Shown: in pieces, positions 37,219 through 46,763 of the stretch
Layout of the letters: each line of letters opens with the position of its first letter
Numbering within the stretch: the stretch's first letter is position 1
Source: Escherichia coli
GTDB lineage: Bacteria; Pseudomonadota; Gammaproteobacteria; Enterobacterales; Enterobacteriaceae
DNA: 64,000 bases
Direction of reading: 5' to 3'
Assembly (NCBI RefSeq): GCF_036503815.1
Contig: NZ_AP027764.1
Span: 3,286,001-3,350,000, forward strand
Notes under the pieces: model-generated
What the model was told of the DNA's origin: nothing
The model's input: the letters and a program-made list of their open reading frames with translations, nothing else
The model's database searches: none
Position numbers and translations under genes: made by a program

Positions 37219-38172
37219 ATGAAGCATGAATTATCAAGTATGAAGGCATTTGTCATACTGGCAGAGTCCAGTTCATTTAACAATGCTGCTAAATTACTCA
37301 ATATTACGCAACCTGCATTAACGCGAAGAATAAAAAAGATGGAAGAGGATTTACATATTCAACTATTTGAGCGTACAACTCGCAAGGTTACGTTAACAAA
37401 AGCAGGAAAAAGGTTGCTCCCGGAGGCACGGGAATTAATAAAGAAATTCGATGAAACGCTTTTTAATATTCGTGATATGAATGCTTATCATCGTGGTATG
37501 GTGACGTTAGCGTGTATTCCGACCGCAGTATTTTATTTTTTACCACTGGCAATCGGTAAATTTAATGAGCTGTATCCCAATATTAAAGTGCGGATTCTGG
37601 AACAAGGCACGAATAATTGCATGGAATCGGTGCTGTGTAACGAATCAGACTTTGGCATAAACATGAACAACGTCACAAATTCATCCATTGATTTTACCCC
37701 ACTGGTCAACGAGCCGTTTGTGCTGGCCTGTCGGCGTGACCACCCATTAGCCAAAAAGCAGCTTGTAGAATGGCAGGAGTTAGTAGGTTACAAAATGATT
37801 GGCGTACGCTCCTCCAGCGGCAACCGACTGCTGATAGAACAGCAACTGGCCGACAAGCCCTGGAAGCTGGATTGGTTTTACGAAGTGCGTCATCTTTCGA
37901 CGTCGTTAGGACTGGTAGAGGCGGGACTGGGGATTTCAGCGCTTCCTGGTCTTGCAATGCCCCATGCGCCCTATTCTTCCATTATTGGTATCCCGCTGGT
38001 GGAACCCGTTATACGTCGGACATTGGGGATTATTCGCCGCAAAGATGCCGTACTTTCTCCGGCAGCAGAACGCTTTTTTGCCTTGCTGATTAATTTGTGG
38101 ACTGACGATAAAGACAACTTGTGGACCAATATCGTCGAACGCCAAAGACATGCGTTACAGGAGATAGGTTAA
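37219..38172 (+). CDS. ybhD: LysR-family transcriptional regulator YbhD
   Basis: About 317 residues from ATG 37219, which has CGGAG 4–8 nt upstream; the frame is also open from ATG 37156 (338 residues, the length usually annotated). The N-terminal winged HTH (FNNAAKLLNITQPALTRRIKKMEEDL) and a periplasmic-binding-protein-like effector domain are intact. Divergent from ybhH, so a regulator of ybhHIJ is the natural inference. Confidence 0.93.
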   Translation: MKHELSSMKAFVILAESSSFNNAAKLLNITQPALTRRIKKMEEDLHIQLFERTTRKVTLTKAGKRLLPEARELIKKFDETLFNIRDMNAYHRGMVTLACIPTAVFYFLPLAIGKFNELYPNIKVRILEQGTNNCMESVLCNESDFGINMNNVTNSSIDFTPLVNEPFVLACRRDHPLAKKQLVEWQELVGYKMIGVRSSSGNRLLIEQQLADKPWKLDWFYEVRHLSTSLGLVEAGLGISALPGLAMPHAPYSSIIGIPLVEPVIRRTLGIIRRKDAVLSPAAERFFALLINLWTDDKDNLWTNIVERQRHALQEIG

Positions 38173-38212
38173 TACACCGGCGCAGGAGATACTGCGCCGG
38201 GTGAATCAGCGG

Positions 38213-39208
38213 TTAGTGTGCGTTCACCACTACCCACATTGGCCCCTGCCCGACCGCATAACGGCCTTTTTCATGCAGTAGCCCCTGCTCGCCAACAATT
38301 TCGTATACCGAGATGTGGTGAGATTTTTGCCCGGCGGCAATCAGATACTTGCCGCTGTGATCAACATTAAAGCCGCGCGGCTGGGTTTCAGTTGGCTGGA
38401 AGCCCTCTTTACTCAACACGCTGCCATCTTCCGAAACGCTGAAGACAGTAATCAGGCTGGCAGTACGGTCACAGGCATATAAGTGACGCCCATCCGGGGT
38501 GATATGAATATCAGCCGCCCAACGGGTGTCGGAGAAGTTTTCCGGCATCATATCCAGCGTCTGGACACATTCGATATTGCCGTGCGGATCTTTCAGTTCC
38601 CAGACATCCACTGAGCTGTTTAACTCATTGACGCAATACGCATATTGTTCGTTTGGATGGAATACCATATGACGCGGGCCGGCCCCTTCAACGGTAGTCA
38701 CTTCCGCAGGGTCCTGCGCCACCAGATGACCATCATCGCTGACCGTAAACAGGCAAATGCGATCCTGCTTTAATGCCGGAACCCACAGCGTACGGTTATC
38801 CGGTGAGATATTGGCAGAATGGCAACCGTCCAGCCCCTCGACCACATCGACGACGCCCACTGGCAGGCCATCTTCCAGACGCGTTACGCTCACGTTACCC
38901 GCATTGTAAGAACCTACAAAGACAAACTGCCCCTGGTGATCGGTGGAAATATGCGTCGGACTACCCGGCAGCGCAGACTCTGCGGCAAAGGTCAGTGCGC
39001 CATCGTCCGGGGCGATACGATATGCCAGAACACGAAACTCAGGACGAACACCAACATAGAGATAACGTTTGTCCGGGCTGACCACCATCGGCTGCACCTG
39101 CCCCGGCACATCGACAACCTGTGTCAGCGTCAGTGCGCCTTCATGATTCAGGTTCCAGACGTGAATTTGCTGGCTCTCAGGGCTGGCGATATAAACTGTT
39201 TGCTTCAT
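38213..39208 (-). CDS. pgl: 6-phosphogluconolactonase (Pgl, YbhE)
   Basis: 331 residues, seven-bladed β-propeller of the cycloisomerase-2/lactonase family, hydrolysing 6-phosphogluconolactone in the pentose phosphate pathway. Blade motifs such as [23 protein letters not shown] and [14 protein letters not shown] recur. Monocistronic, converging with ybhD and divergent from ybhA. Confidence 0.96.
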
Positions 39209-39362
39209 GAATGCTCCTTTGCATTTAGCAACTGACTGTAACAGCTAAAATTAGTCGCTTTTGGCGGTGAATGCTGAATTAAAACGCAGAATTTTGTCCG
39301 ATAGTGGTATCGGTGTACCATTCGCGCAGACGAAAATTCTTAACCTTAATCTGGAATACGCC

Positions 39363-40181
39363 ATGACCACACGCGTGATTGCACTCGACTTAGACGGCAC
39401 CTTATTGACCCCGAAAAAAACCTTGCTTCCTTCATCGATAGAAGCCCTGGCCCGCGCTCGCGAAGCAGGCTATCAATTAATCATCGTCACGGGCCGCCAT
39501 CACGTCGCTATTCATCCTTTTTATCAGGCGCTGGCGCTGGATACACCTGCTATTTGCTGTAATGGCACCTATTTGTATGATTATCATGCAAAAACAGTAC
39601 TTGAAGCCGATCCAATGCCCGTTAATAAAGCCCTGCAACTCATTGAGATGCTGAATGAACACCACATTCACGGTCTGATGTATGTGGATGATGCAATGGT
39701 CTATGAGCACCCGACCGGGCATGTCATTCGCACGTCTAACTGGGCGCAAACCCTGCCGCCGGAACAGCGTCCGACCTTTACCCAGGTTGCTTCACTGGCC
39801 GAGACAGCGCAGGAAGTTAACGCAGTATGGAAGTTCGCCCTGACACACGATGACCTGCCGCAATTGCAGCATTTTGGTAAGCATGTTGAACATGAATTGG
39901 GACTGGAGTGTGAATGGTCCTGGCACGATCAGGTTGATATTGCCCGCGGTGGTAACAGCAAAGGTAAACGCCTGACGAAATGGGTTGAGGCGCAAGGCTG
40001 GTCGATGGAAAACGTCGTCGCATTCGGCGATAATTTTAATGATATCAGTATGCTGGAAGCCGCTGGTACAGGCGTGGCGATGGGCAACGCTGATGACGCA
40101 GTAAAAGCGCGTGCCAACATTGTGATTGGTGATAACACCACCGACAGCATTGCCCGGTTCATTTATAACCACCTGATTTAA
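39363..40181 (+). CDS. ybhA: HAD-superfamily (Cof-type) sugar-phosphate/PLP phosphatase YbhA
   Basis: 272 residues from ATG 39363 (the upstream open frame lacks support). Cof-type HAD IIB hydrolase: motif I DLDGTLL with the nucleophile Asp, motif II VTGRHH, motif IV GDNFNDISML. The K-12 enzyme dephosphorylates pyridoxal phosphate and sugar phosphates. Its end almost meets the end of modC. Confidence 0.95.
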   Translation: MTTRVIALDLDGTLLTPKKTLLPSSIEALARAREAGYQLIIVTGRHHVAIHPFYQALALDTPAICCNGTYLYDYHAKTVLEADPMPVNKALQLIEMLNEHHIHGLMYVDDAMVYEHPTGHVIRTSNWAQTLPPEQRPTFTQVASLAETAQEVNAVWKFALTHDDLPQLQHFGKHVEHELGLECEWSWHDQVDIARGGNSKGKRLTKWVEAQGWSMENVVAFGDNFNDISMLEAAGTGVAMGNADDAVKARANIVIGDNTTDSIARFIYNHLI

Positions 40182-41240
40182 TCAGGCGGTTATCGAGACA
40201 CTTTTAATTTGCGCGTATAGCCATAGGCCAGGTTTGATCGCCAGTTCATCCCTGGCCCACGGGCTTATTCGCGCCCACAGCGTTTTACCGCCGACTTCCA
40301 ATTCCACTTCCACCTGACCGTTGTCGTCATAGCTATTGACGACTTTGGCGCGCAGCACATTGCGGATGCTGGTTTGTTGCGGCGGTTGTAAAACCAGAGA
40401 AACATCGGAAGCCTGGATGCGGATGCGTAGCGCGGCTTGCAGCGGTTCATCCAGCTTATTAACCCACAAATGCTGATCGCCCAGCGCCAGCGCGGTCATC
40501 GCGTAATGCGGATGATGTTCCAGTACCGTTACTTTCAGAATGCTGCTTTGTTGCTCTTTCGGCAACCATGGATTCATTACGCTACTGCCCCAGACTTCTT
40601 CCAGCGCACCGAACGCTTTCACCTGGCCGTTTTCCAGTACCATCACTCGGTCTGCCAGATGGAGGATCTCATCCAGCGAATGGCTGACATAGAGCATTGG
40701 AATGTTGATTTCCCGCGTCAACCGTTGCAGATAAGGCAATAGCTCGCGTTTTCGCGGAAGATCCAGCGAGGCCAGTGGTTCATCCAGCAACAGCAATTCC
40801 GGTGCTGTCAGCAAAGCCCGCCCAATCGCCACACGCTGTTTTTCGCCTCCGGACAGGCTGCCTGGTAAACGGTCAAGCAACGGTTCAATGCCTAAAAGCG
40901 CCACCAGCTTATCGAACTGATCGGCCATGCTTTTCGCCATGCCGTAGCGCAGATTTCCACGTACTTTGTAATGCGGAAACAGCCGCGCATCCTGAAACAC
41001 ATAACCAACGCGACGCTTTTCTGGCGAAAGGCAGATCCCTTTTTCGGCGTCATTTAGTACCCGACCATTGAGGACAATCCGCCCTTTTTGCGGACGTGTC
41101 AGCCCACTGATGGCATTAATCAGCGAGGTTTTTCCGGCACCAGAGACGCCAAAGATAGCGGTGATACCATTGGCGGGCAGCGTTTCATTAATGGCCAGGC
41201 AATGATTGCCCAACGTCTGGGAAAAATTCAGTTCCAGCAT
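40182..41240 (-). CDS. modC: Molybdate ABC transporter ATPase ModC
   Basis: 352 residues. Walker A GVSGAGKTS, signature LSGGEKQR, Walker B LLLLDEPLASLD, then a C-terminal TOBE/Mop domain that binds molybdate and may inhibit the pump. Starts 2 nt after modB; last gene of modABC. Confidence 0.97.
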   Translation of the reverse strand: MLELNFSQTLGNHCLAINETLPANGITAIFGVSGAGKTSLINAISGLTRPQKGRIVLNGRVLNDAEKGICLSPEKRRVGYVFQDARLFPHYKVRGNLRYGMAKSMADQFDKLVALLGIEPLLDRLPGSLSGGEKQRVAIGRALLTAPELLLLDEPLASLDLPRKRELLPYLQRLTREINIPMLYVSHSLDEILHLADRVMVLENGQVKAFGALEEVWGSSVMNPWLPKEQQSSILKVTVLEHHPHYAMTALALGDQHLWVNKLDEPLQAALRIRIQASDVSLVLQPPQQTSIRNVLRAKVVNSYDDNGQVEVELEVGGKTLWARISPWARDELAIKPGLWLYAQIKSVSITA

Positions 41241-41242
41241 GA

Positions 41243-41932
41243 TTAGCGCCCCGCCCGTTCACGGCTGATTCTGGCCAGCCATTCAGAAATCAACAGGGAG
41301 ATCATCGCCAGCGCAATAGAGATAATGCACAGTCTCGCCGCGCCACTTTCCCCGCCGGGAGTCTGGATCAGGGTATACATGGCAGAAGGAATGGTTCGCG
41401 TTTCACCAGGAATGTTAGAAACAAAGGTGATCGTTGCCCCAAACTCACCAAGCGAACGAGCGAATGCCAGTACCGTACCGACGATAATTCCCGGTAAGGT
41501 CAGCGGTAACGTGATAGTAAAGAACACGCGCCAGCGCCCTGCCCCCAATGTTCTTGCGGCCTGTTCCAGTTTGACATCAACCCCTTCCAGCGCCAGACGA
41601 ATTGCCCGCACCATCAACGGAAACGACATCACGGCGGCAGCGAGAACCGCGCCACGCCAGCTAAAGGCGAAGGTAATGCCAAACCAGTCATACAGACGTT
41701 CACCGATAAATCCGCGCCGTCCCATCGAAACTAATAACAAGTAACCGACGACCACGGGCGGTAACACCAGCGGTAGATGCAGTACGCTGTCGAGCAGAGC
41801 TTTGCCCGGAAATGTGCAACGCACCAGTAACCAGGCAAAAAAGATCCCAAACGGCAGGCTAAACAGCACAGCCAGGGAAGAAACTTTCAGGCTTAATAAA
41901 ACCGCCTGCCATTCTGGATCGGTCAGTATCAT
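41243..41932 (-). CDS. modB: Molybdate ABC transporter permease ModB
   Basis: 229 residues, five or so membrane helices, with the EAA-type cytoplasmic loop EQAARTLGAGRWRVFFTITLP that contacts ModC. Its start overlaps the modA stop by 1 nt. Confidence 0.97.
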   Translation of the reverse strand: MILTDPEWQAVLLSLKVSSLAVLFSLPFGIFFAWLLVRCTFPGKALLDSVLHLPLVLPPVVVGYLLLVSMGRRGFIGERLYDWFGITFAFSWRGAVLAAAVMSFPLMVRAIRLALEGVDVKLEQAARTLGAGRWRVFFTITLPLTLPGIIVGTVLAFARSLGEFGATITFVSNIPGETRTIPSAMYTLIQTPGGESGAARLCIISIALAMISLLISEWLARISRERAGR

Positions 41933-42705
41933 TACTTGGTTGTAAATCCGTAGCGTTTAAAAATTTCCGCAGCCTGCGGTCCCTTCAGATAATCATAAAA
42001 TGCTTTTACTGTCGCATTGTTATGTCCTTCCACAACAGCAACCGGATATTCCACTTTTTTATGTGAATCTTCCGGGAAGGTGGCAACCACTTTTACCCCT
42101 TTGCTGGCAACAGCGTCAGAACCGTAAACAATGCCCAGCGGTGCTTCATTGCGTTCGACCAGCGCCAGCGCGCCACGAACATCTTCCGCCGGAGCCAGTT
42201 TCGGGGAGAGCGTATCCCATGCGCCCAGTTTTTGCAGTGCTTCTTTGGCATAAATGCCAGCGGGAACATGTTCCGGATCACCAACCGCCAGGCGACCGCC
42301 ATTCAGCAGCGAAGTCCAGTTGGTTTTGCTGTCAATGGTGAAATCTTTCTGCTCGCTGGCTTTCGGTGCTACAACAACCAGGCTATTACCGAGTAGAGTC
42401 TGACGCAAGGCCGTATCGATCGCTTTTTTATCAACCGCATAATCCATCCATTTCTGATCGGCAGAAATAAACAGATCCGCAGGCGCACCCGCTTCAATCT
42501 GACGGGCCAGGGTAGAAGACGAGGCGAAAGAAGAGACGACATCTACGCCTTTCTCTTTTTTATACTGCGTAGCGATGTCCTGCATTGCGTTAGTCAGTGA
42601 TGCGGCGGCGAACACCGTGATTTTTCCTTCATCTGCCAGTACATTGCCAGCAACAGCGAAAGAGAATGCCGCTCCGGCAAACAAGTTCAACCATTTACGA
42701 GCCAT
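41932..42705 (-). CDS. modA: Molybdate-binding periplasmic protein ModA
   Basis: 257 residues. Sec signal peptide ~1–24 (…SFAVAGNVLADEG). Oxyanion-binding fold with AAASLTNAMQDIA and FASSSTLARQIEAGAPAD segments carrying the ligand serines. First gene of modABC behind the ModE operator. Confidence 0.97.
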   Translation of the reverse strand: MARKWLNLFAGAAFSFAVAGNVLADEGKITVFAAASLTNAMQDIATQYKKEKGVDVVSSFASSSTLARQIEAGAPADLFISADQKWMDYAVDKKAIDTALRQTLLGNSLVVVAPKASEQKDFTIDSKTNWTSLLNGGRLAVGDPEHVPAGIYAKEALQKLGAWDTLSPKLAPAEDVRGALALVERNEAPLGIVYGSDAVASKGVKVVATFPEDSHKKVEYPVAVVEGHNNATVKAFYDYLKGPQAAEIFKRYGFTTK

Positions 42706-42724
42706 TGGTAACCCCTTAATGTGA

Positions 42725-42748
42725 CGTTATGTAGGCGACAATATAACG
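42725..42748. promoter_or_regulatory. ModE operator of modABC
   Basis: Arms CGTTATGT and ACAATATAACG around GGCG give the CGTTATAT…ATATAACG palindrome known at modA. It starts 19 nt before the modA start codon. ModE bound to molybdate represses here. Confidence 0.92.
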
Positions 42749-42838
42749 GCAAGTTCAGAATTTTCCCAGCAGTTATTGCTAACCTTTGTGAGGTTGATGA
42801 AAAAAATATCGGCAGGAAAAGCAGGAAGTTGAGAAAAA

Positions 42839-42864
42839 GAAAATGCCCGACTAAGCGGGCATTC
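42839..42864 (-). terminator. Terminator of acrZ
   Basis: On the minus strand AATGCCCG, a TTAGT-containing loop and CGGGCATT followed by TTC. It lies 7 nt after the acrZ stop. Confidence 0.75.
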
Positions 42865-42870
42865 AGAGAA

Positions 42871-43038
<168 letters not shown>

Positions 43039-43148
43039 TCATGAGACTATTCTAACCGCTAAGCACAGAAAAGCACTCCCCTTTTGTGCGGTCAGCTTTG
43101 CGTGGCGTTCGTTTTCCGTCACAATAAGACTTTTGCCAGGACATTGTT

Positions 43149-43937
43149 ATGCAGGCCGAAATCCTTCTCACCCTTAAGCTCCAACAAAAATTATTCGCCG
43201 ACCCGCGCCGCATTTCGTTACTAAAACACATTGCGCTTTCCGGTTCCATTAGCCAGGGAGCGAAAGATGCCGGTATCAGCTATAAAAGCGCCTGGGATGC
43301 CATTAACGAGATGAATCAGTTAAGTGAGCATATTCTGGTTGAGCGCGCAACAGGCGGTAAAGGTGGCGGCGGCGCAGTACTGACCCGCTATGGTCAGCGA
43401 CTGATTCAGCTCTATGATTTACTGGCGCAAATCCAGCAAAAAGCCTTTGATGTGTTAAGTGACGATGACGCCTTGCCGCTGAACAGCCTGCTGGCCGCGA
43501 TCTCACGTTTTTCACTGCAGACCAGTGCCCGTAACCAGTGGTTTGGCACCATCACCGCCCGCGATCATGATGACATTCAACAACATGTTGATGTCTTACT
43601 GGCCGATGGCAAAACACGCCTTAAAGTCGCGATTACCGCACAAAGTGGCGCACGTCTGGGACTGGATGAAGGCAAAGAAGTGTTGATTCTGCTGAAAGCG
43701 CCGTGGGTGAACATTACTCAGGATGACACTGTCGCCCAGGGTGCCGACAACCAATTGCCGGGCATTATTCGTCATATAGAGCGCGGTGCAGAACAGTGCG
43801 AAGTATTAATGGCTTTACCTGACGGGCAAACACTATGCGCCACGGTGCCGGTAAATGAAGCGACTACTCTTCAGCAAGGGCAGAATGTCACGGCCTACTT
43901 TAATGCCGACAGCGTGATTATCGCTACGCTTTGCTAA
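43149..43937 (+). CDS. modE: Molybdate-responsive regulator ModE
   Basis: 262 residues. N-terminal winged HTH (GSISQGAKDAGISYKSAWDAINEMN), then two Mop/TOBE domains (SARNQWFGTITARDHD… and NQLPGIIRHIERGAEQ) that bind molybdate at the dimer interface. Represses modABC and activates moa and molybdoenzyme genes. Followed by modF after ~65 nt. Confidence 0.97.
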   Translation: MQAEILLTLKLQQKLFADPRRISLLKHIALSGSISQGAKDAGISYKSAWDAINEMNQLSEHILVERATGGKGGGGAVLTRYGQRLIQLYDLLAQIQQKAFDVLSDDDALPLNSLLAAISRFSLQTSARNQWFGTITARDHDDIQQHVDVLLADGKTRLKVAITAQSGARLGLDEGKEVLILLKAPWVNITQDDTVAQGADNQLPGIIRHIERGAEQCEVLMALPDGQTLCATVPVNEATTLQQGQNVTAYFNADSVIIATLC

Positions 43938-44004
43938 GCGTGTTGACAATTTGTTATGAAACACGTATCCCTGTCAGTAATCGCTGCAAAAAATGGGATA
44001 TAAA

Positions 44005-45477
44005 ATGTCATCGTTGCAAATTTTGCAAGGCACGTTTCGTCTTAGCGACACAAAAACGCTGCAATTGTCTCAGCTAACGTTAAACGCGGGTGATAGTTGG
44101 GCGTTTGTCGGTTCGAATGGAAGCGGGAAGTCGGCGCTGGCCCGCGCGCTGGCGGGGGAACTTCCGCTTTTGAAAGGTGAACGACAAAGTCAGTTTTCCC
44201 ACATCACTCGTCTCTCCTTCGAGCAATTGCAAAAGCTCGTCAGCGACGAATGGCAACGGAATAACACCGATATGCTCGGCCCTGGCGAAGATGACACCGG
44301 ACGCACTACGGCTGAAATCATTCAGGATGAAATTAAGGATGCACAGCGTTGTGCGCAGTTGGCGCAGCAGTTCGGCATTACCGCCCTTCTCGACCGACGC
44401 TTTAAATACCTTTCCACTGGCGAGACGCGAAAAACCCTGCTGTGTCAGGCGCTGATGTCGGAGCCAGACTTGTTGATTCTTGATGAGCCGTTCGATGGCC
44501 TTGATGTTGCCTCACGTCAGCAGCTGGCTGAGCGACTCGCCTCGTTACATCAGTCCGGTATTACTCTGGTACTGGTGCTCAATCGCTTCGATGAGATCCC
44601 GGAATTTGTCCAGTTTGCTGGCGTGCTGGCGGATTGCACGTTAGCGGAAACTGGCGCTAAAGAAGAACTGCTCCAACAAGCACTCGTTGCGCAACTGGCG
44701 CATAGCGAACTGCTTGAAGGTGTGCAAATGCCGGAGCCAGATGAACCTTCAGCACGTCACGCCTTACCCGCCAACGAACCGCGCATTGTGCTGAACAATG
44801 GCGTGGTTTCTTATAACGATCGCCCCATTCTTAATAACCTTAGCTGGCAGGTTAATCCTGGCGAGCACTGGCAAATTGTCGGGCCAAATGGCGCGGGAAA
44901 ATCGACGCTATTAAGCCTGATTACTGGCGATCATCCGCAAGGTTACAGCAACGATTTGACGCTTTTCGGACGACGTCGCGGCAGCGGCGAAACCATCTGG
45001 GATATCAAAAAACATATCGGTTACGTTAGCAGTAGTTTGCATCTGGATTACCGGGTCAGCACTACTGTGCGTAATGTGATTCTTTCTGGCTATTTTGATT
45101 CGATTGGCATTTATCAGGCCGTTTCGGATCGCCAGCAAAAACTGGTGCAGCAGTGGCTGGATATTCTCGGCATTGATAAACGCACGGCTGACGCTCCCTT
45201 CCATAGTCTTTCCTGGGGACAGCAGCGTCTGGCGCTGATCGTTCGCGCACTGGTGAAACATCCGACGTTGCTTATTCTCGATGAACCACTACAGGGGCTT
45301 GATCCGCTCAATCGCCAGCTTATCCGCCGTTTTGTTGATGTGCTGATTAGCGAAGGTGAAACGCAATTATTGTTTGTTTCGCACCACGCTGAAGATGCGC
45401 CTGCCTGTATTACCCATCGTCTTGAGTTCGTGCCGGACGGTGACTTTTATCGCTATGCGCTGACAAAAATAAACTGA
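44005..45477 (+). CDS. modF: Tandem ABC ATPase ModF (PhrA)
   Basis: 490 residues from ATG 44005; an ATG at 43993 is in frame four codons upstream. Two ABC domains: Walker A GSNGSGKSA and GPNGAGKST, signatures LSTGETRK and LSWGQQRL. No membrane domain or partner permease nearby. Long linked to the mod locus and to photoreactivation, but the molecular role is open. Confidence 0.94.
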   Translation: MSSLQILQGTFRLSDTKTLQLSQLTLNAGDSWAFVGSNGSGKSALARALAGELPLLKGERQSQFSHITRLSFEQLQKLVSDEWQRNNTDMLGPGEDDTGRTTAEIIQDEIKDAQRCAQLAQQFGITALLDRRFKYLSTGETRKTLLCQALMSEPDLLILDEPFDGLDVASRQQLAERLASLHQSGITLVLVLNRFDEIPEFVQFAGVLADCTLAETGAKEELLQQALVAQLAHSELLEGVQMPEPDEPSARHALPANEPRIVLNNGVVSYNDRPILNNLSWQVNPGEHWQIVGPNGAGKSTLLSLITGDHPQGYSNDLTLFGRRRGSGETIWDIKKHIGYVSSSLHLDYRVSTTVRNVILSGYFDSIGIYQAVSDRQQKLVQQWLDILGIDKRTADAPFHSLSWGQQRLALIVRALVKHPTLLILDEPLQGLDPLNRQLIRRFVDVLISEGETQLLFVSHHAEDAPACITHRLEFVPDGDFYRYALTKIN

Positions 45478-45495
45478 GTCGGTAATGCTGACTGT

Positions 45496-45526
45496 ACCGG
45501 AGGCGGCCTTAGCGCCCTCTCCGGCC
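45496..45526. terminator. REP-like stem-loop after modF
   Basis: ACCGGAGGCGG and CGCCCTCTCCGGCC form an imperfect GC-rich hairpin just past the modF stop. It may be a degenerate REP or the modF terminator; there is no T run. Confidence 0.45.
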
Positions 45527-45643
45527 TAAAGTTCGACGCATCCAGGCATGAAACCGCGACTTTTTTCAGATAAAAAGCGCAATCATTCATAAACCCTCTG
45601 TTTTATAATCACTTAATCGTGCATAAAGAACGGCTAAATTCTT

Positions 45644-45659
45644 GTGTAAACGATTCCAC
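45644..45659. promoter_or_regulatory. gal external operator OE
   Basis: GTGTAAACGATTCCAC is the 16-bp GalR/GalS site OE at about –60 of galP1, identical to the K-12 sequence I recall. Confidence 0.95.
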
Positions 45660-45662
45660 TAA

Positions 45663-45712
45663 TTTATTCCATGTCACACTTTTCGCATCTTTGTTATGCT
45701 ATGGTTATTTCA
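45663..45712 (+). promoter_or_regulatory. galETKM promoters P1/P2 and CRP site
   Basis: CRP site 45663–45678 (minus strand TGTGA-N6-ATAAA), centred 41.5 bp before the P1 start at ~45712. P1 –10 is TATGGT (45700–45705); P2 –10 is TATGCT (45695–45700), giving the start 5 nt upstream. cAMP-CRP activates P1 and represses P2. Confidence 0.92.
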
Positions 45713-45737
45713 TACCATAAGCCTAATGGAGCGAATT

Positions 45738-46754
45738 ATGAGAGTTCTGGTTACCGGTGGTAGCGGTTACATTGGAAGTCATACCTGTGTGCAATTACTG
45801 CAAAACGGTCATGATGTCATCATTCTTGATAACCTCTGTAACAGTAAGCGCAGCGTACTGCCTGTTATCGAGCGTTTAGGCGGCAAACATCCAACGTTTG
45901 TTGAAGGCGATATCCGTAACGAAGCGTTGATGACCGAGATCCTGCACGATCACGCTATCGACACCGTGATCCACTTCGCCGGGCTGAAAGCCGTTGGCGA
46001 ATCGGTACAAAAACCGCTGGAATATTACGACAACAATGTCAACGGCACCCTGCGCCTGATTAGCGCCATGCGCGCCGCTAACGTCAAAAACTTTATCTTT
46101 AGCTCCTCCGCCACCGTTTATGGCGATCAGCCCAAAATTCCATATGTTGAAAGCTTCCCGACCGGCACACCGCAAAGCCCTTACGGCAAAAGCAAGCTGA
46201 TGGTGGAACAGATCCTCACCGATCTGCAAAAAGCCCAGCCGGACTGGAGCATTGCCCTGCTGCGCTACTTCAACCCAGTTGGCGCGCATCCGTCGGGCGA
46301 TATGGGCGAAGATCCGCAAGGCATTCCGAATAACCTGATGCCATACATCGCCCAGGTTGCTGTAGGCCGTCGCGACTCGCTGGCGATTTTTGGTAACGAT
46401 TATCCGACCGAAGACGGTACTGGCGTGCGCGATTACATCCACGTAATGGATCTGGCGGACGGTCACGTCGTGGCGATGGAAAAACTGGCGAACAAGCCAG
46501 GCGTACACATCTACAACCTCGGCGCTGGCGTGGGCAGCAGCGTGCTGGACGTGGTGAATGCCTTCAGCAAAGCCTGCGGCAAACCGGTTAATTATCATTT
46601 TGCACCGCGTCGCGAGGGCGACCTTCCGGCCTACTGGGCGGACGCCAGCAAAGCCGACCGTGAACTGAACTGGCGCGTAACGCGCACACTCGATGAAATG
46701 GCGCAGGACACCTGGCACTGGCAGTCACGCCATCCACAGGGATATCCCGATTAA
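45738..46754 (+). CDS. galE: UDP-glucose 4-epimerase GalE
   Basis: 338 residues from ATG 45738. Short-chain dehydrogenase fold: NAD-binding GGSGYIG (residues 7–13), SSSATVYG, and the catalytic YxxxK in SPYGKSKLMVE. Interconverts UDP-galactose and UDP-glucose, feeding both galactose catabolism and lipopolysaccharide. First gene of galETKM; the internal operator lies within its 5' end. Confidence 0.98.
   Translation: MRVLVTGGSGYIGSHTCVQLLQNGHDVIILDNLCNSKRSVLPVIERLGGKHPTFVEGDIRNEALMTEILHDHAIDTVIHFAGLKAVGESVQKPLEYYDNNVNGTLRLISAMRAANVKNFIFSSSATVYGDQPKIPYVESFPTGTPQSPYGKSKLMVEQILTDLQKAQPDWSIALLRYFNPVGAHPSGDMGEDPQGIPNNLMPYIAQVAVGRRDSLAIFGNDYPTEDGTGVRDYIHVMDLADGHVVAMEKLANKPGVHIYNLGAGVGSSVLDVVNAFSKACGKPVNYHFAPRREGDLPAYWADASKADRELNWRVTRTLDEMAQDTWHWQSRHPQGYPD
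45757..45772. promoter_or_regulatory. gal internal operator OI
   Basis: GTGGTAGCGGTTACAT lies inside galE, 113 bp from OE centre to centre. Together they allow GalR/HU DNA looping. Confidence 0.95.
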
Positions 46755-46763
46755 GGAACGACC